NCBI RefSeq assembly: GCF_003576345.1
Contig: NZ_QWGB01000005.1
Span: forward strand, 744,001 to 808,000
Reading direction: 5' to 3'
Length of the DNA: 64,000 nucleotides
Origin: Henriciella barbarensis
Lineage (GTDB): Bacteria > Pseudomonadota > Alphaproteobacteria > Caulobacterales > Hyphomonadaceae
Shown: positions 29,851-38,403 of the stretch, piece by piece
Numbering within the stretch: position 1 is the stretch's first letter
How the letters are laid out: the number at the start of each line of letters is the position of its first letter
Made by a program: the position numbers and the translations under genes
The notes under the pieces: generated by a model
Told to the model about the DNA's origin: nothing
The model's database searches: none
The model's input: only the letters and a program-made list of their open reading frames with translations

Positions 29851-30064
29851 GTCGAGAAACGGGCCTCCCTGGTCCCAGCGTGCAAGACGCGTGCAGACGG
29901 TTCAAGTCTATGCCCCTGTGAGTTGAATTCCTTACCTCGCAATTAAGGTAAACGGATTTATCAACCTGCCCCGGTAAGCTAGCTATCGTAGGGACGGGGG
30001 CTTCTGCAAGCAGGTGTTCCATTACATCTGCATTAGTCGCTGCGACGCAGCATCTGGATACGGA

Positions 30065-33000
30065 ATGATCAGGCGTTTGATTAAAAATCGTCCATGGGTG
30101 ACTACCAGCTGTGCTGTAGTGGGACTGATCCTGCTTGCGGTCGGCACGGCATGGCTGCTGCGCCAGTCAATCGCGCGCCATTACACAGAGCGCTGGTGCG
30201 CCTCGAATGAGCTGACCTGCCGCTTCGAGATCGACCGTCTCAACTTTTCCGGCGTCATCCTCAGCGATATTTCCGTGGCCAACCAGACCGGCAAGGTCCC
30301 GCTCGAAGCTGGCAATCTGGAAGTCGCTCTCGACTGGCCGGGCCTCTTTTCGCCGAGCATCCAGCTCGTTGACGTCGAAGACCCCGTGATCCGTCTCGAT
30401 TACAATTCAGATGGCAGCGTGACACTTGGCGGCCTTGAAGACATCGCCGCCAGTGACAGCTCGGCCGACACCCCGCTCGATATTCCTGCCATCCGACTGC
30501 GCAATGCCCGCTTGGAAATCGCAACTCCCGCTGGCGAAATTGAGATGTATGGCGACGTGAATGCGCAGCTTCCGCTTCAGGCCGAGATCCACGCGCGCGC
30601 AGAACCCGCTGACCTGCGCACAGAGCAGGGACGCCTGAAGATCAAAGAGGGCCGCCTTGACCTCTCCATCATCGGTGCGGCCGTTCAAGGCAGTGCCCGC
30701 TTTCAGCTCGATGAAGCGCGCTTCGATGCCTATCGGGGCCGCGGCATACTTCTGGATGCGAGCCTCAGCCCTTCACTTCGCCCGTCGCTGGAATTCACAC
30801 TCGAAGCCGAAGAGAGCGCTGCACAGGACTTCGCGGCGAGAGACCTTCGCCTGACCGGGACCGCCGGCCTCAATCCGGGCAAGCTGGATACAGACGAACA
30901 CGGCGCCATCGGTTTTCTGCGCTCGCTTGCCATTTCAGCGGACGCTGCGACCCTCCGTTTTAAAATGCATGAGATGACATCGCCAACACTGACGCTGGAT
31001 GCCGGCCGCGCGCGCTCCGGCCCGCTTGAAGGCACGCTCGCAATCGACACAGAGGCAGCCATGCTTGCAGGCATATCTCTGGGTCGCTCCACCCTGACCG
31101 GAGAGGGCGAGGTGGGAGATCGGTTAGAGAAAGTTGAGCTTGCAGGCGACCTGACAATTGCTGACGCCTCCCTTCCAGCAGCAATGAGCCGCGACATCCT
31201 CTCTCCGCTTCGCTCCGGCCCGCCCTTCACCGCCCATGGCACTTCACTTCGCAGCGGCCTTGCAGCTGCGATGGCCCAATTCAGGCTCGGCACGTCCTAT
31301 CGCTTCGGGTTCGAACAGGGCGACGGCTGGACGCTGGAAACCAGCGACAAGATCACCGCCACAGCGGCAAACGGGGCGCAGTTTTCTCTATCGCCCGCTG
31401 AGACTGAACGTGTGCTGACAACTTCAAACGGGCGCGCAGAGCTGAGCGGCGTGGCCTCCCTGAAAGGCCCATCGCTTCCATCTGTGGACGCCTATGTAAA
31501 ACAGGCGAACATTTCTGCTGGTGGCGTCCTGTTGGAAACAGGCAGGCTACGGATAGCGCCTTGGCGCGCCGATGGTCTGACCCTGTCGACCAATCTCGAA
31601 CAGCTTGTCCTGAACACGCAAGCTGCCGAGCCAGGCCTTCAGGCCGTTGGTACGGCGAACATCTCAGGGCAAATGTTCGGCCTCGATTTCGCGGACACCA
31701 GCGTCTTTGGCGGGGTCGATGCCCGTCTGTCGGAGCCACTACGCGTACAATCCTTCCGCACACGCTGCATTGGTTTGAAATCCGATGGCTTCACCTCGCC
31801 GGACACACTGCGCGTTGGCGCGTTCATGACAGAGCTCTGCCCACAGGACGGTCGCCTCCTGCGCCGTGCGAACGGCGCCATATCCGGCCAGCTCGGTGTC
31901 GCCTCGCTCGAACTTCCTTTTGAAAGCGAAAGCACCTCGGGAACGCTTGCCCTGACCGATGGCGTGCTGGACTGGCGCGCCGCCAGCACGGCAAGGCTCA
32001 ACCTGACTGGTCGCCAGATGATGGCCGACCTCAAAATTGGTGAGAACACGCTGGTCATCGCCGCCGCACGCCCCGAACTCGGCTTCGAGACAGGCCGGCC
32101 GCTCTCCATTTCGGCACGCACACGCCGCACGGAACTGACCGGCTCTCTCATTCCAGCGCTGATCGACATCGAAACACTCACGCTGGACGCCACCCTGCCT
32201 GAAACCGGTATTGCCGGGTCGGGCAGTGCAGGCACCGTCATCATCCGCGACAAGAATGAAGACCCGTTCTACGAACCCCTGCAAACCGATCTGAGCGCCG
32301 AATTTGCCAACGGCATCATGCAGCTGAGCGGGCCGCTTCGCACGCGTTACAGCCAGCGCGAGATTGCGGACCTTCAGGTCACACTCGACATTGTGGAGCT
32401 GGATGGTGAAGCATCGCTGCGCTCTCGCGATCTTGTTTTTGAAGCTGGCGGTTTCCAGCCAACAGCGCTGAGCGAGCGCGTGCGGGGCCTTCTCTCAAAC
32501 GCGCGCGGCCGCCTGAATGCAGGTGCCTCACTTCTGATTGATGGCGGCACGCTCAGCGGGACGGGCTTTTTTGAGGTCCGCGACTTTGGCTTCGACACGT
32601 TACGCGTCGGCGCCGTCAACAACATCAATGGCCGGATCGAGTTTGACGAGTTGCTCGAACTTCATACGCCGCCCGGCCAGACCGTGACCGTCGGCGAGAT
32701 CAATCCCGGCCTGCCCCTGCGGAACGGTGAGATTGGCTTTCAGATCCTGGGCCCCGACACGGCAATTATCGAGCACGCTTCCTGGCCATTCGCTGGCGGC
32801 ACACTTCTTCTCGGTCAGTCACAATGGACGATCGCAGGCACCAGCGACATCGTCGAGATCACGGCCCAGAACATTGAATTGTCGCGCCTCATTGAGGTCT
32901 TCAGCCTGCCTGACATTGAAGCGAATGGCACCGTCTCCGGCACTTTCCCGGTGGAACTTCAAGGCGCCAATGTCTTCATCCGGGACGCCATTCTTCGCGC

Positions 33001-33385
33001 CGATGAGGAAGGCGGGAAAATCGCTTATACTGGCAGCGTCGCTGATGCTGCTTCACAGGCCGATGAGCGCGTTGATATGGCCTTCCGTGCACTTCGCAAT
33101 TTTGAATTCTCCGTTCTGGAAGTTGGCGCAAACGGTAATCTGACAGGAAACATGATGATCACGCTGGAACTGGTCGGCACCTCGCCTGACGTTCTGGGCG
33201 GCGCCCCCTTCGCCTTCAATATCGGCGTCGATTCAGAACTTTCGAAACTCATCCGGAGCAGCCAGAGCGTCACCGGAACAGACTGGCTCGCTGAAGTGAG
33301 GAACGGCTCGCTTACCGGCGACAGTACCTCAGATGATGACGGCGATAAAAACGCCGCTGCTGGTGACAAGCCGTCTGACCCATGA
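30065..33385 (+). CDS. ydbH: YdbH-family AsmA-like envelope protein
   Basis: A 1106-residue protein with one N-terminal membrane anchor (TTSCAVVGLILLAVGTAWLL) followed by a very long beta-rich periplasmic region. The C-terminus carries the YdbH signature (FDELLELHTPPGQTVTVGEINPGLPLRNG). In E. coli YdbH is one of three redundant AsmA-like proteins that move phospholipid from inner to outer membrane, and it needs the lipoprotein YnbE. Homologues of ynbE and ydbL follow directly here. The start at 30065 is chosen because the membrane anchor begins there; the longer frame from 30014 has no support. Confidence 0.88.
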   Translation: MIRRLIKNRPWVTTSCAVVGLILLAVGTAWLLRQSIARHYTERWCASNELTCRFEIDRLNFSGVILSDISVANQTGKVPLEAGNLEVALDWPGLFSPSIQLVDVEDPVIRLDYNSDGSVTLGGLEDIAASDSSADTPLDIPAIRLRNARLEIATPAGEIEMYGDVNAQLPLQAEIHARAEPADLRTEQGRLKIKEGRLDLSIIGAAVQGSARFQLDEARFDAYRGRGILLDASLSPSLRPSLEFTLEAEESAAQDFAARDLRLTGTAGLNPGKLDTDEHGAIGFLRSLAISADAATLRFKMHEMTSPTLTLDAGRARSGPLEGTLAIDTEAAMLAGISLGRSTLTGEGEVGDRLEKVELAGDLTIADASLPAAMSRDILSPLRSGPPFTAHGTSLRSGLAAAMAQFRLGTSYRFGFEQGDGWTLETSDKITATAANGAQFSLSPAETERVLTTSNGRAELSGVASLKGPSLPSVDAYVKQANISAGGVLLETGRLRIAPWRADGLTLSTNLEQLVLNTQAAEPGLQAVGTANISGQMFGLDFADTSVFGGVDARLSEPLRVQSFRTRCIGLKSDGFTSPDTLRVGAFMTELCPQDGRLLRRANGAISGQLGVASLELPFESESTSGTLALTDGVLDWRAASTARLNLTGRQMMADLKIGENTLVIAAARPELGFETGRPLSISARTRRTELTGSLIPALIDIETLTLDATLPETGIAGSGSAGTVIIRDKNEDPFYEPLQTDLSAEFANGIMQLSGPLRTRYSQREIADLQVTLDIVELDGEASLRSRDLVFEAGGFQPTALSERVRGLLSNARGRLNAGASLLIDGGTLSGTGFFEVRDFGFDTLRVGAVNNINGRIEFDELLELHTPPGQTVTVGEINPGLPLRNGEIGFQILGPDTAIIEHASWPFAGGTLLLGQSQWTIAGTSDIVEITAQNIELSRLIEVFSLPDIEANGTVSGTFPVELQGANVFIRDAILRADEEGGKIAYTGSVADAASQADERVDMAFRALRNFEFSVLEVGANGNLTGNMMITLELVGTSPDVLGGAPFAFNIGVDSELSKLIRSSQSVTGTDWLAEVRNGSLTGDSTSDDDGDKNAAAGDKPSDP

Positions 33386-33452
33386 GCAAACACCTGTTCA
33401 AATCAGGTTCAGACACTATGCTGTAAAGCGATTGCCTATGAGAGCTGTGAAC

Positions 33453-33641
33453 ATGAAAAAAGCTGCCATTCTGGCCCCAGGCCTTGTCGCCATTGTTGCT
33501 GCATGCACGCCAACTGTACGCGTGCAGGCGCCGACAGAGCCGATCACCATCAATCTCAATGTGAAAGTTGAGCAGGAAATCCGCGTCAAGCTCGAGAGAG
33601 AAGTCGAGGACCTGATCGCTTCCAATCCGGATATCTTCTAG
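33453..33641 (+). CDS. ynbE: YnbE-family outer-membrane lipoprotein
   Basis: A 62-residue lipoprotein: signal MKKAAILAPGLVAIVAAC with the lipobox Cys at 18, then the short mature chain TPTVRVQAPTEPITINLNVKVEQEIRVKLEREVEDLI, which matches YnbE. In E. coli YnbE caps the YdbH tube at the outer membrane by beta-strand stacking. It lies between ydbH and ydbL, the same order as in E. coli. An alternative ATG at 33438 would add five residues before the signal. Confidence 0.85.
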   Translation: MKKAAILAPGLVAIVAACTPTVRVQAPTEPITINLNVKVEQEIRVKLEREVEDLIASNPDIF

Positions 33642-33664
33642 GTCAAAGGACCAAGGTTTCAGAC

Positions 33665-34018
33665 ATGGCCAATATTTTCCGCATCGCCCTCTCCGCGCTC
33701 TTCATTGCCGGCTCGGCCCTCACCCTCTCAGCGCCCGCCGCTGCGGCCAATCCAGAACTGGAAGCGGCCAAAGATCAGGGTGTGGTTGGTGAACGTATCG
33801 ATGGCTATCTCGGCATCGTCGATGGCAGTGCAGACCCGTCGGTCGTCCGTCTCGTGCAGGACATCAATAACCGCCGCCGCGCCGCCTATGGCGAAACGGC
33901 CGAGCGCACCGGCACTACGCCGCAACAGGTCGCCCGCGTGACGGGTGAGGCGCTCATCGAAAAAGCCCAACCCGGCGAATACATCATGGATGACAGCGGG
34001 GCCTGGTCGCAGAAATAA
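33665..34018 (+). CDS. ydbL: YdbL-family (DUF1318) periplasmic protein
   Basis: A 117-residue exported protein. The signal peptide ends at APAAAA near residue 28. The mature part NPELEAAKDQGVVGERIDGYLGIV and VVRLVQDINNRRRAAYGE is the DUF1318/YdbL pattern, ending with GEYIMDDSGAWSQK. YdbL is reported to modulate YdbH-YnbE assembly in E. coli. It completes a three-gene operon. Confidence 0.85.
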   Translation: MANIFRIALSALFIAGSALTLSAPAAAANPELEAAKDQGVVGERIDGYLGIVDGSADPSVVRLVQDINNRRRAAYGETAERTGTTPQQVARVTGEALIEKAQPGEYIMDDSGAWSQK

Positions 34019-34041
34019 ATTTCTGCGCTACCTGACAGTCC

Positions 34042-34281
34042 ATGACCCGAACTACGATACTTTTCATTCTCGGCGCAATCGGCGTTCTCATTCTCGCTGG
34101 CGTTGGCGTCGGGATGATGTGGGCCGAACTCGGCGTCACGATGAGCCTGCATGGCTGGATCGCCTATGGCCTTGGCGCAATTGCGAGTATTGCGCTCTCC
34201 GTTGGCCTCTTCTGGCTCAGCTTTCATAGCGCACGCAGCGGACATGACGACATCGAGCGACCGGAAGACCTCGATAGCTGA
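34042..34281 (+). CDS. Small two-helix membrane protein
   Basis: A 79-residue product with two hydrophobic helices (about 6-28 and 36-58) and a short acidic tail (DDIERPEDLDS). Not recognised. It follows ydbL by 23 bases and may belong to that operon or act with the chpT gene downstream. It is supported by position and helix pattern, not by family. Confidence 0.55.
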   Translation: MTRTTILFILGAIGVLILAGVGVGMMWAELGVTMSLHGWIAYGLGAIASIALSVGLFWLSFHSARSGHDDIERPEDLDS

Positions 34282-34316
34282 CGATAACGCTGCCACATGG
34301 GGCGTCATAAGCGGCC

Positions 34317-34331
34317 GAATCAGCTAGATTC
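34317..34331. promoter_or_regulatory. Inverted pair of GANTC (CcrM) sites before chpT
   Basis: GAATC-AGCTA-GATTC places two GANTC methylation sites as an inverted repeat 30 bases before the chpT ATG. In Caulobacterales CcrM methylates GANTC and GcrA reads the mark to time cell-cycle promoters. Control of chpT by this route is an inference. Confidence 0.45.
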
Positions 34332-34360
34332 GCACTCTTTGCGGACACTCAGAGGCCATC

Positions 34361-35017
34361 ATGCAAGCTACCATCGACCCCGCGCACCTGTCGGCCTACA
34401 TCGCCTCGCGTATCTGCCACGACCTGGTCTCATCCGTGTCCTCGATCACCAATGCGCTCGACTTCATGAACGAGCCGCAGGATTCCGAGATGCGGGTCCA
34501 GGCTGAAAAGCTCCTCTATGACGGGGCTGAAAGCGCGGCCTGCAAACTGAAATTCCTGCGCTACGCATTTGGCTCTGTCGGCCTCTCGAACGGCGCGGCA
34601 GACATTCATGATGCCAAGCAGATCACTGAAAGCTTCGTATCTCACCACAACAAGAAGCCTGAACTCGAATGGGACATCGAGACAGAGCATCTCAGCTTTT
34701 CCCATGCCCGCCTCATCATGAACATGGTCATGCTGGCCATGGACTGCTTGCCGCGCGGTGGCTCGATTGTGGTCAAGGTCCGTAATGAAGTCGAAGGGAT
34801 GGGCATCGTGGTCAGCGCCGCCGGCAAACGCTGCAAGCTGCGTGACGACACCGCCTCTGCCATCGCCGGAGACAAGCCAGAAGAAGGTTGGTCGGCTCGC
34901 ACGGTCCAGCCTCTCTTCACCCGCATCATCGCCGAAGGTCTTGGCGGCGATCTCAGCGTTGAGACTGAGGAAGAGCAAATCACGCTTAAGGCGACCAGTC
35001 TCAATGCAGAAGGCTAA
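34361..35017 (+). CDS. chpT: Histidine phosphotransferase ChpT
   Basis: A 218-residue cytosolic phosphotransferase that passes phosphate from the hybrid kinase CckA to CtrA and CpdR in the Caulobacter-type cell-cycle relay. The phospho-acceptor His20 lies in SRICHDLVSSVSSI, within a DHp-like helical domain, followed by a degenerate ATPase-like domain that cannot bind ATP. Length and order match ChpT. A response regulator and CheR follow. Confidence 0.92.
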   Translation: MQATIDPAHLSAYIASRICHDLVSSVSSITNALDFMNEPQDSEMRVQAEKLLYDGAESAACKLKFLRYAFGSVGLSNGAADIHDAKQITESFVSHHNKKPELEWDIETEHLSFSHARLIMNMVMLAMDCLPRGGSIVVKVRNEVEGMGIVVSAAGKRCKLRDDTASAIAGDKPEEGWSARTVQPLFTRIIAEGLGGDLSVETEEEQITLKATSLNAEG

Positions 35018-35084
35018 ACTGCTCGTTAACCGGACTATGTACATGCTGAGTCGTTCTGCGCGCATTAGCTAGGGGGCTCGCGAC

Positions 35085-35450
35085 ATGAAATCCTGCCTGA
35101 TCGTCGATGACTCCCGGGTCGTGCGCAAGGTCGCGGGCCGTATCGTTCAGGATCTCAAGTTCGAGACCCGCGAAGCCAGCGATGGCGCCGAAGCGCTTGA
35201 TGCTTGCCGCCAACAGATGCCTGACGCGATCCTGCTCGACTGGAGCATGCCGATCATGAACGGGCTGGATTTTGTTCGCGCGCTCCGCCGCGAACATGAG
35301 GGCAGCAAGCCTGTCGTCGTCTTCTGCTCGACTGAGAATGACGCCGAACATATCGGCGAAGCCCTTCGCTCTGGCGCGAACGAGTTCATAATGAAGCCTT
35401 TCGATGCGGATATCATCGAAAGCAAATTTGCAGAGGTGGGCCTCATCTGA
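35085..35450 (+). CDS. Single-domain CheY-like response regulator
   Basis: A 121-residue receiver domain with no output domain. The acidic pair Asp8-Asp9, phospho-acceptor Asp52 (LLDWSMP), Thr83 and Lys104 (MKPF) are all in place, so it should be phosphorylated. It sits between chpT and cheR. It may take phosphate from a chemotaxis-type kinase or from ChpT, or control motility like the Cle proteins of Caulobacter. Which is true cannot be told. GGGGG lies before the ATG. Confidence 0.88.
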   Translation: MKSCLIVDDSRVVRKVAGRIVQDLKFETREASDGAEALDACRQQMPDAILLDWSMPIMNGLDFVRALRREHEGSKPVVVFCSTENDAEHIGEALRSGANEFIMKPFDADIIESKFAEVGLI

Positions 35451-35519
35451 TGCGAAGGGCGCTGTAAGGCGCTCGACAGGATCAGCGGCTCACCTGTACG
35501 AGATCGGACCGGACTGGAT

Positions 35520-36362
35520 ATGGAAGAGACCGTCTTTCGTGAAATTGCAGAGCTCGCCCGCAAAGGGTCGGGTCAGCACATCCCGCCGACGAAGTCCTAT
35601 CTGGTCGATGCCCGCCTCTCCTCTATCCTGCGCCGGGAGGGCCTCTCCAGCGTCGATGACCTGGTCGCTATCCTGAATGCGCGCCCTGACAGCAAGCTCA
35701 GCACGGAAATCGCAGCCGCCCTGACCGCCAAGCGCACCCGGTTCTTTTCGGAACGCGGGACGCTGGAGCGGATCGTAAAGCTCGTCTTGCCCGAATGCGC
35801 CAAACGCGCCCGCGACGGCCGCATCCGTATCTGGTGTGCTGGCGGCTCGACAGGCCAGGAAGCCCTTTCGCTCGCCATCCTGATCCATGAGATGGGCAGA
35901 AAGGCTTTTGAAGACGTCCAGATTGAAATCGTCACCACCGATATCTGCGAGCGCACAAGCGCTTCAGCCCGCTCTGGCATCTTCGGTCATTTCGACATCC
36001 AGAAAGGCCTCTCGGCCCGCCGGATGCTTGCTCACTTCACGCGGCTCGACACAAGCGAGTGGCAGGTCTCCCACGCCCTCGCCAGCCAGATCGGCGTGCG
36101 CACGCATAATCTGATGCAGTCGGCTGAAGGCCTTGGCATGTTCGATGTCATCCTTTGCCGGAATGTCATCACTGACATGACGAAAGAGGCCCGCATCCGG
36201 GCACTTCTGAACGCCGCGCGCCAACTCTCGGAGCACGGCTTTCTCTTCCTCGGCGAGACAGAATCTGCCGCCGGGCTCATCGCCGGACTCGAACCCTCGC
36301 GAGCTATCCGTGGCGGCTACAATCGGAATGTCGACGTGGGCGATCTGACTGTCGCGGCCTGA
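35520..36362 (+). CDS. cheR: CheR-type chemoreceptor methyltransferase
   Basis: A 280-residue SAM-dependent enzyme that methylates glutamates of chemoreceptors. It has the N-terminal helical domain (about 1-85), an SAM-binding loop CAGGSTGQEALSLAILIHEM near 103, and FDVILCRNVITDMTKEARI near the end of the Rossmann fold. The usual loop reads GCSTGEE; here it is GGSTGQE, a mild change. No chemoreceptor, cheA or cheB lies nearby. Confidence 0.87.
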   Translation: MEETVFREIAELARKGSGQHIPPTKSYLVDARLSSILRREGLSSVDDLVAILNARPDSKLSTEIAAALTAKRTRFFSERGTLERIVKLVLPECAKRARDGRIRIWCAGGSTGQEALSLAILIHEMGRKAFEDVQIEIVTTDICERTSASARSGIFGHFDIQKGLSARRMLAHFTRLDTSEWQVSHALASQIGVRTHNLMQSAEGLGMFDVILCRNVITDMTKEARIRALLNAARQLSEHGFLFLGETESAAGLIAGLEPSRAIRGGYNRNVDVGDLTVAA

Positions 36363-36494
36363 TTTTTAGCGACACCAGCAGAAACACCGCCAGTACACCG
36401 CCACTGCACCGTGAAAACACGGGGACTGCGGCCCCGTTTCCGCCGCGCTTTCCCCATGCGCGCTGGCATTCCATCCAACATGCCGAGCAAAGGC

Positions 36495-36523
36495 TTGACG
36501 AGCTAGTTATGACCCACTACTTT
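36495..36523 (+). promoter_or_regulatory. Candidate vegetative promoter
   Basis: TTGACG (36495-36500) and TACTTT (36518-36523) with a 17-base spacer lie 26 bases before the membrane-protein gene. The -35 is near perfect, the -10 weak. Confidence 0.4.
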
Positions 36524-36549
36524 GTATTTCAAAGTTATTGGAGACTAAG

Positions 36550-37170
36550 ATGACTAAGACTGCTAACGACGATCTCGCCTATGTCCGCTCGCTTGCTGAG
36601 GCGGGTGCCGCAGCCCCCCTTCTGGGCGGGCGGTTTCTGGTCTGGTGGGGCGGCCTCGTCACAGCCGCCTATATCGGTCATTATCTCATAGCGACGGGCA
36701 AACTCGGCCTTGGCATGGAAGCGCTCGGCATCATGTGGGGTGGCTTCATTGTCCTGGGACTTGGCGGCTATTTCCTGCTGGCAAAGGCCTTTCCAACGAA
36801 CAAGCCGGGCCAATCTTCCGAGGGAAACCGCGTCTCCGAGACCGTCTGGATGGCCGCAGGTTTCGTGCTTGGCAGTTTCTTTATCGGCGTCTCCATCAAA
36901 TCATTCCTGATTGGCGCCGCCTCCAGTGGCTATATGTGGTCCATTCCGCTTGTGCTCGGCGTCTATGGCATCGCTCAACTTGTCAGTGGCGAAATCGCGC
37001 GGGTCGGCTGGCTGAAGCTTGCAGGCTTTATCGCCATCATCTTTGTGGGCCTGACCGTTCTCATTATCGACACAGCTGAACTCTACCTAGCCGCCGCCTT
37101 CGCCGCCGCTTGCAGCGTCCTGATACCGGGCATTCTCATGCTGCGCGACGAACCATCTGGCGTCGTGTAA
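36550..37170 (+). CDS. Hypothetical six-helix membrane protein
   Basis: A 206-residue protein with about six hydrophobic helices after a short cytosolic start (MTKTANDDLAYVRSLAEAGA). GGAG at 36540-36543 sets the ATG at 36550. Not recognised by family, though proteins of this shape are often paired with a small winged-helix regulator, as here. The two genes lie 11 bases apart. Confidence 0.6.
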   Translation: MTKTANDDLAYVRSLAEAGAAAPLLGGRFLVWWGGLVTAAYIGHYLIATGKLGLGMEALGIMWGGFIVLGLGGYFLLAKAFPTNKPGQSSEGNRVSETVWMAAGFVLGSFFIGVSIKSFLIGAASSGYMWSIPLVLGVYGIAQLVSGEIARVGWLKLAGFIAIIFVGLTVLIIDTAELYLAAAFAAACSVLIPGILMLRDEPSGVV

Positions 37171-37181
37171 GGCGGATCATC

Positions 37182-37493
37182 ATGGAGACTGAAAACCCCT
37201 TTGATCACAGTCAGATAGACGATGTCATCCATGGCCGCCTGCGGCTCGGTGTGATGGCATATCTCTCCTCGGCGAGCCCCGCCATCTTCGGCGAGCTTCG
37301 CGACAAGGTTGGCGCCACTGATGGCAATCTCTCGACCCATCTGAAGAAGCTCGAAGAGGCAGGTTATGTCCGCCAGGAGAAGCGTTTCGTGGGCAAGAAG
37401 CCCCAGACCCGCATCTTCCTGACCGATGCAGGCCGCAAGGCCTGGCTCGACTGGATCGACCAGATGCGCGGCCTGATGGACGCATCCGACTAG
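37182..37493 (+). CDS. Winged-helix transcriptional regulator (HTH_34/MarR-like)
   Basis: A 103-residue DNA-binding protein. The helix-turn-helix reads FGELRDKVGATDGNLSTHLKKLEEAGYV and the wing VRQEKRFVGKKPQTRIFLTDAGRKA, a close match to the short HTH_34 family of repressors. AAGGCGG precedes the ATG. It probably regulates the membrane-protein operon of which it is the second gene. Confidence 0.85.
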   Translation: METENPFDHSQIDDVIHGRLRLGVMAYLSSASPAIFGELRDKVGATDGNLSTHLKKLEEAGYVRQEKRFVGKKPQTRIFLTDAGRKAWLDWIDQMRGLMDASD

Positions 37494-37532
37494 GCCCAGC
37501 TGGAACACAGAAAGGCGTCCAGCATTTGTCTG

Positions 37533-37575
37533 AAGACCCGGTTGTCAGAGGTTCAGCCGGGTCTTGCTAGTTTTT
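37533..37575 (+). terminator. Intrinsic terminator after the regulator gene
   Basis: AAGACCCGG (37533-37541) pairs with CCGGGTCTT (37557-37565) around a 15-base loop. TTTTT follows five bases later. Confidence 0.7.
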
Positions 37576-37603
37576 GCGGGAAAGACAGATCTGGAGACCG
37601 GAC

Positions 37604-38353
37604 ATGATCCCTCTTAAGAAACTCGCCCTCGGTTTTGCCGCCCTGACGGCCTTCACTCTGCCCGCGATGGCGCAATACGGCCCAAGCGGGCATGGCTACA
37701 ACAATCGCGCAGCTGGCACTGCAGTGATCTACCAGCACGCCGATTTTCGCGGACAGTCATTGCGCGTGACCGGCCCGATCGCCCATCTCAGCGAGTACCG
37801 CTTCAACGACAAGGCATCCTCCATCCGCATCCATAGCGGCAGCTGGGAAGTGTGCGTCGATCCGAACTTCCGCGGTCGTTGCGAGATCCTCACCTATCGC
37901 GAAGATCAGCTCAACGAGTTCCGCCTGAACGACAAGATCAGCTCCATTCGCCCGGTCGCAGACCGTTGGGGCCGCAATGATCGCCGCCATGACCGCGGCG
38001 GGCGCTACGACCGTGACGACCGCCATGACGGCCGACGCGACCATGATCGTGGTCGCCGCGGCCACGGCAACGCGCCGATGATCCTGTTCGCGGATCCGCA
38101 ATTTCGTGGCAGCGCCCTGCCCGTTAACGGCGCCATCCCGCACCTCAATCAGCTGCGTTTCAACGACAAGGTCTCTTCCATCGTCATCAATAGCGGCGTC
38201 TGGGAAGTCTGCACCGACCCCAATTATCGTGGGCGCTGTGAGATTATCGACCGCTCTGTCGATGAGACCGGCTATTATCGGCTGAACGACAATATCACCT
38301 CGGTCCGTCCGGCAGGCTATAATCGCCGCCCAGGCTACAACCGCCCATTCTAG
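37604..38353 (+). CDS. Secreted beta/gamma-crystallin family protein
   Basis: A 249-residue exported protein. After the signal peptide (cut at PAMA near 22) come two crystallin-like modules, at about 45-125 and 160-240. Each has a VIYQHADFRG or ILFADPQFRG strand, an LNDK/FNDKxSS segment and a CxDPNFRGRCEI cysteine pair. The modules are joined by an unusual 40-residue linker rich in Arg, Asp, His and Gly. Such proteins bind calcium and stiffen matrices or spores in other bacteria; the role here is unknown. GGAG precedes the ATG. Confidence 0.82.
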   Translation: MIPLKKLALGFAALTAFTLPAMAQYGPSGHGYNNRAAGTAVIYQHADFRGQSLRVTGPIAHLSEYRFNDKASSIRIHSGSWEVCVDPNFRGRCEILTYREDQLNEFRLNDKISSIRPVADRWGRNDRRHDRGGRYDRDDRHDGRRDHDRGRRGHGNAPMILFADPQFRGSALPVNGAIPHLNQLRFNDKVSSIVINSGVWEVCTDPNYRGRCEIIDRSVDETGYYRLNDNITSVRPAGYNRRPGYNRPF

Positions 38354-38403
38354 GCTGCTCGAAGGGCTTCCAGCTTTTCCGTTTGGGAAGTAGGAAGCCC
38401 TTC

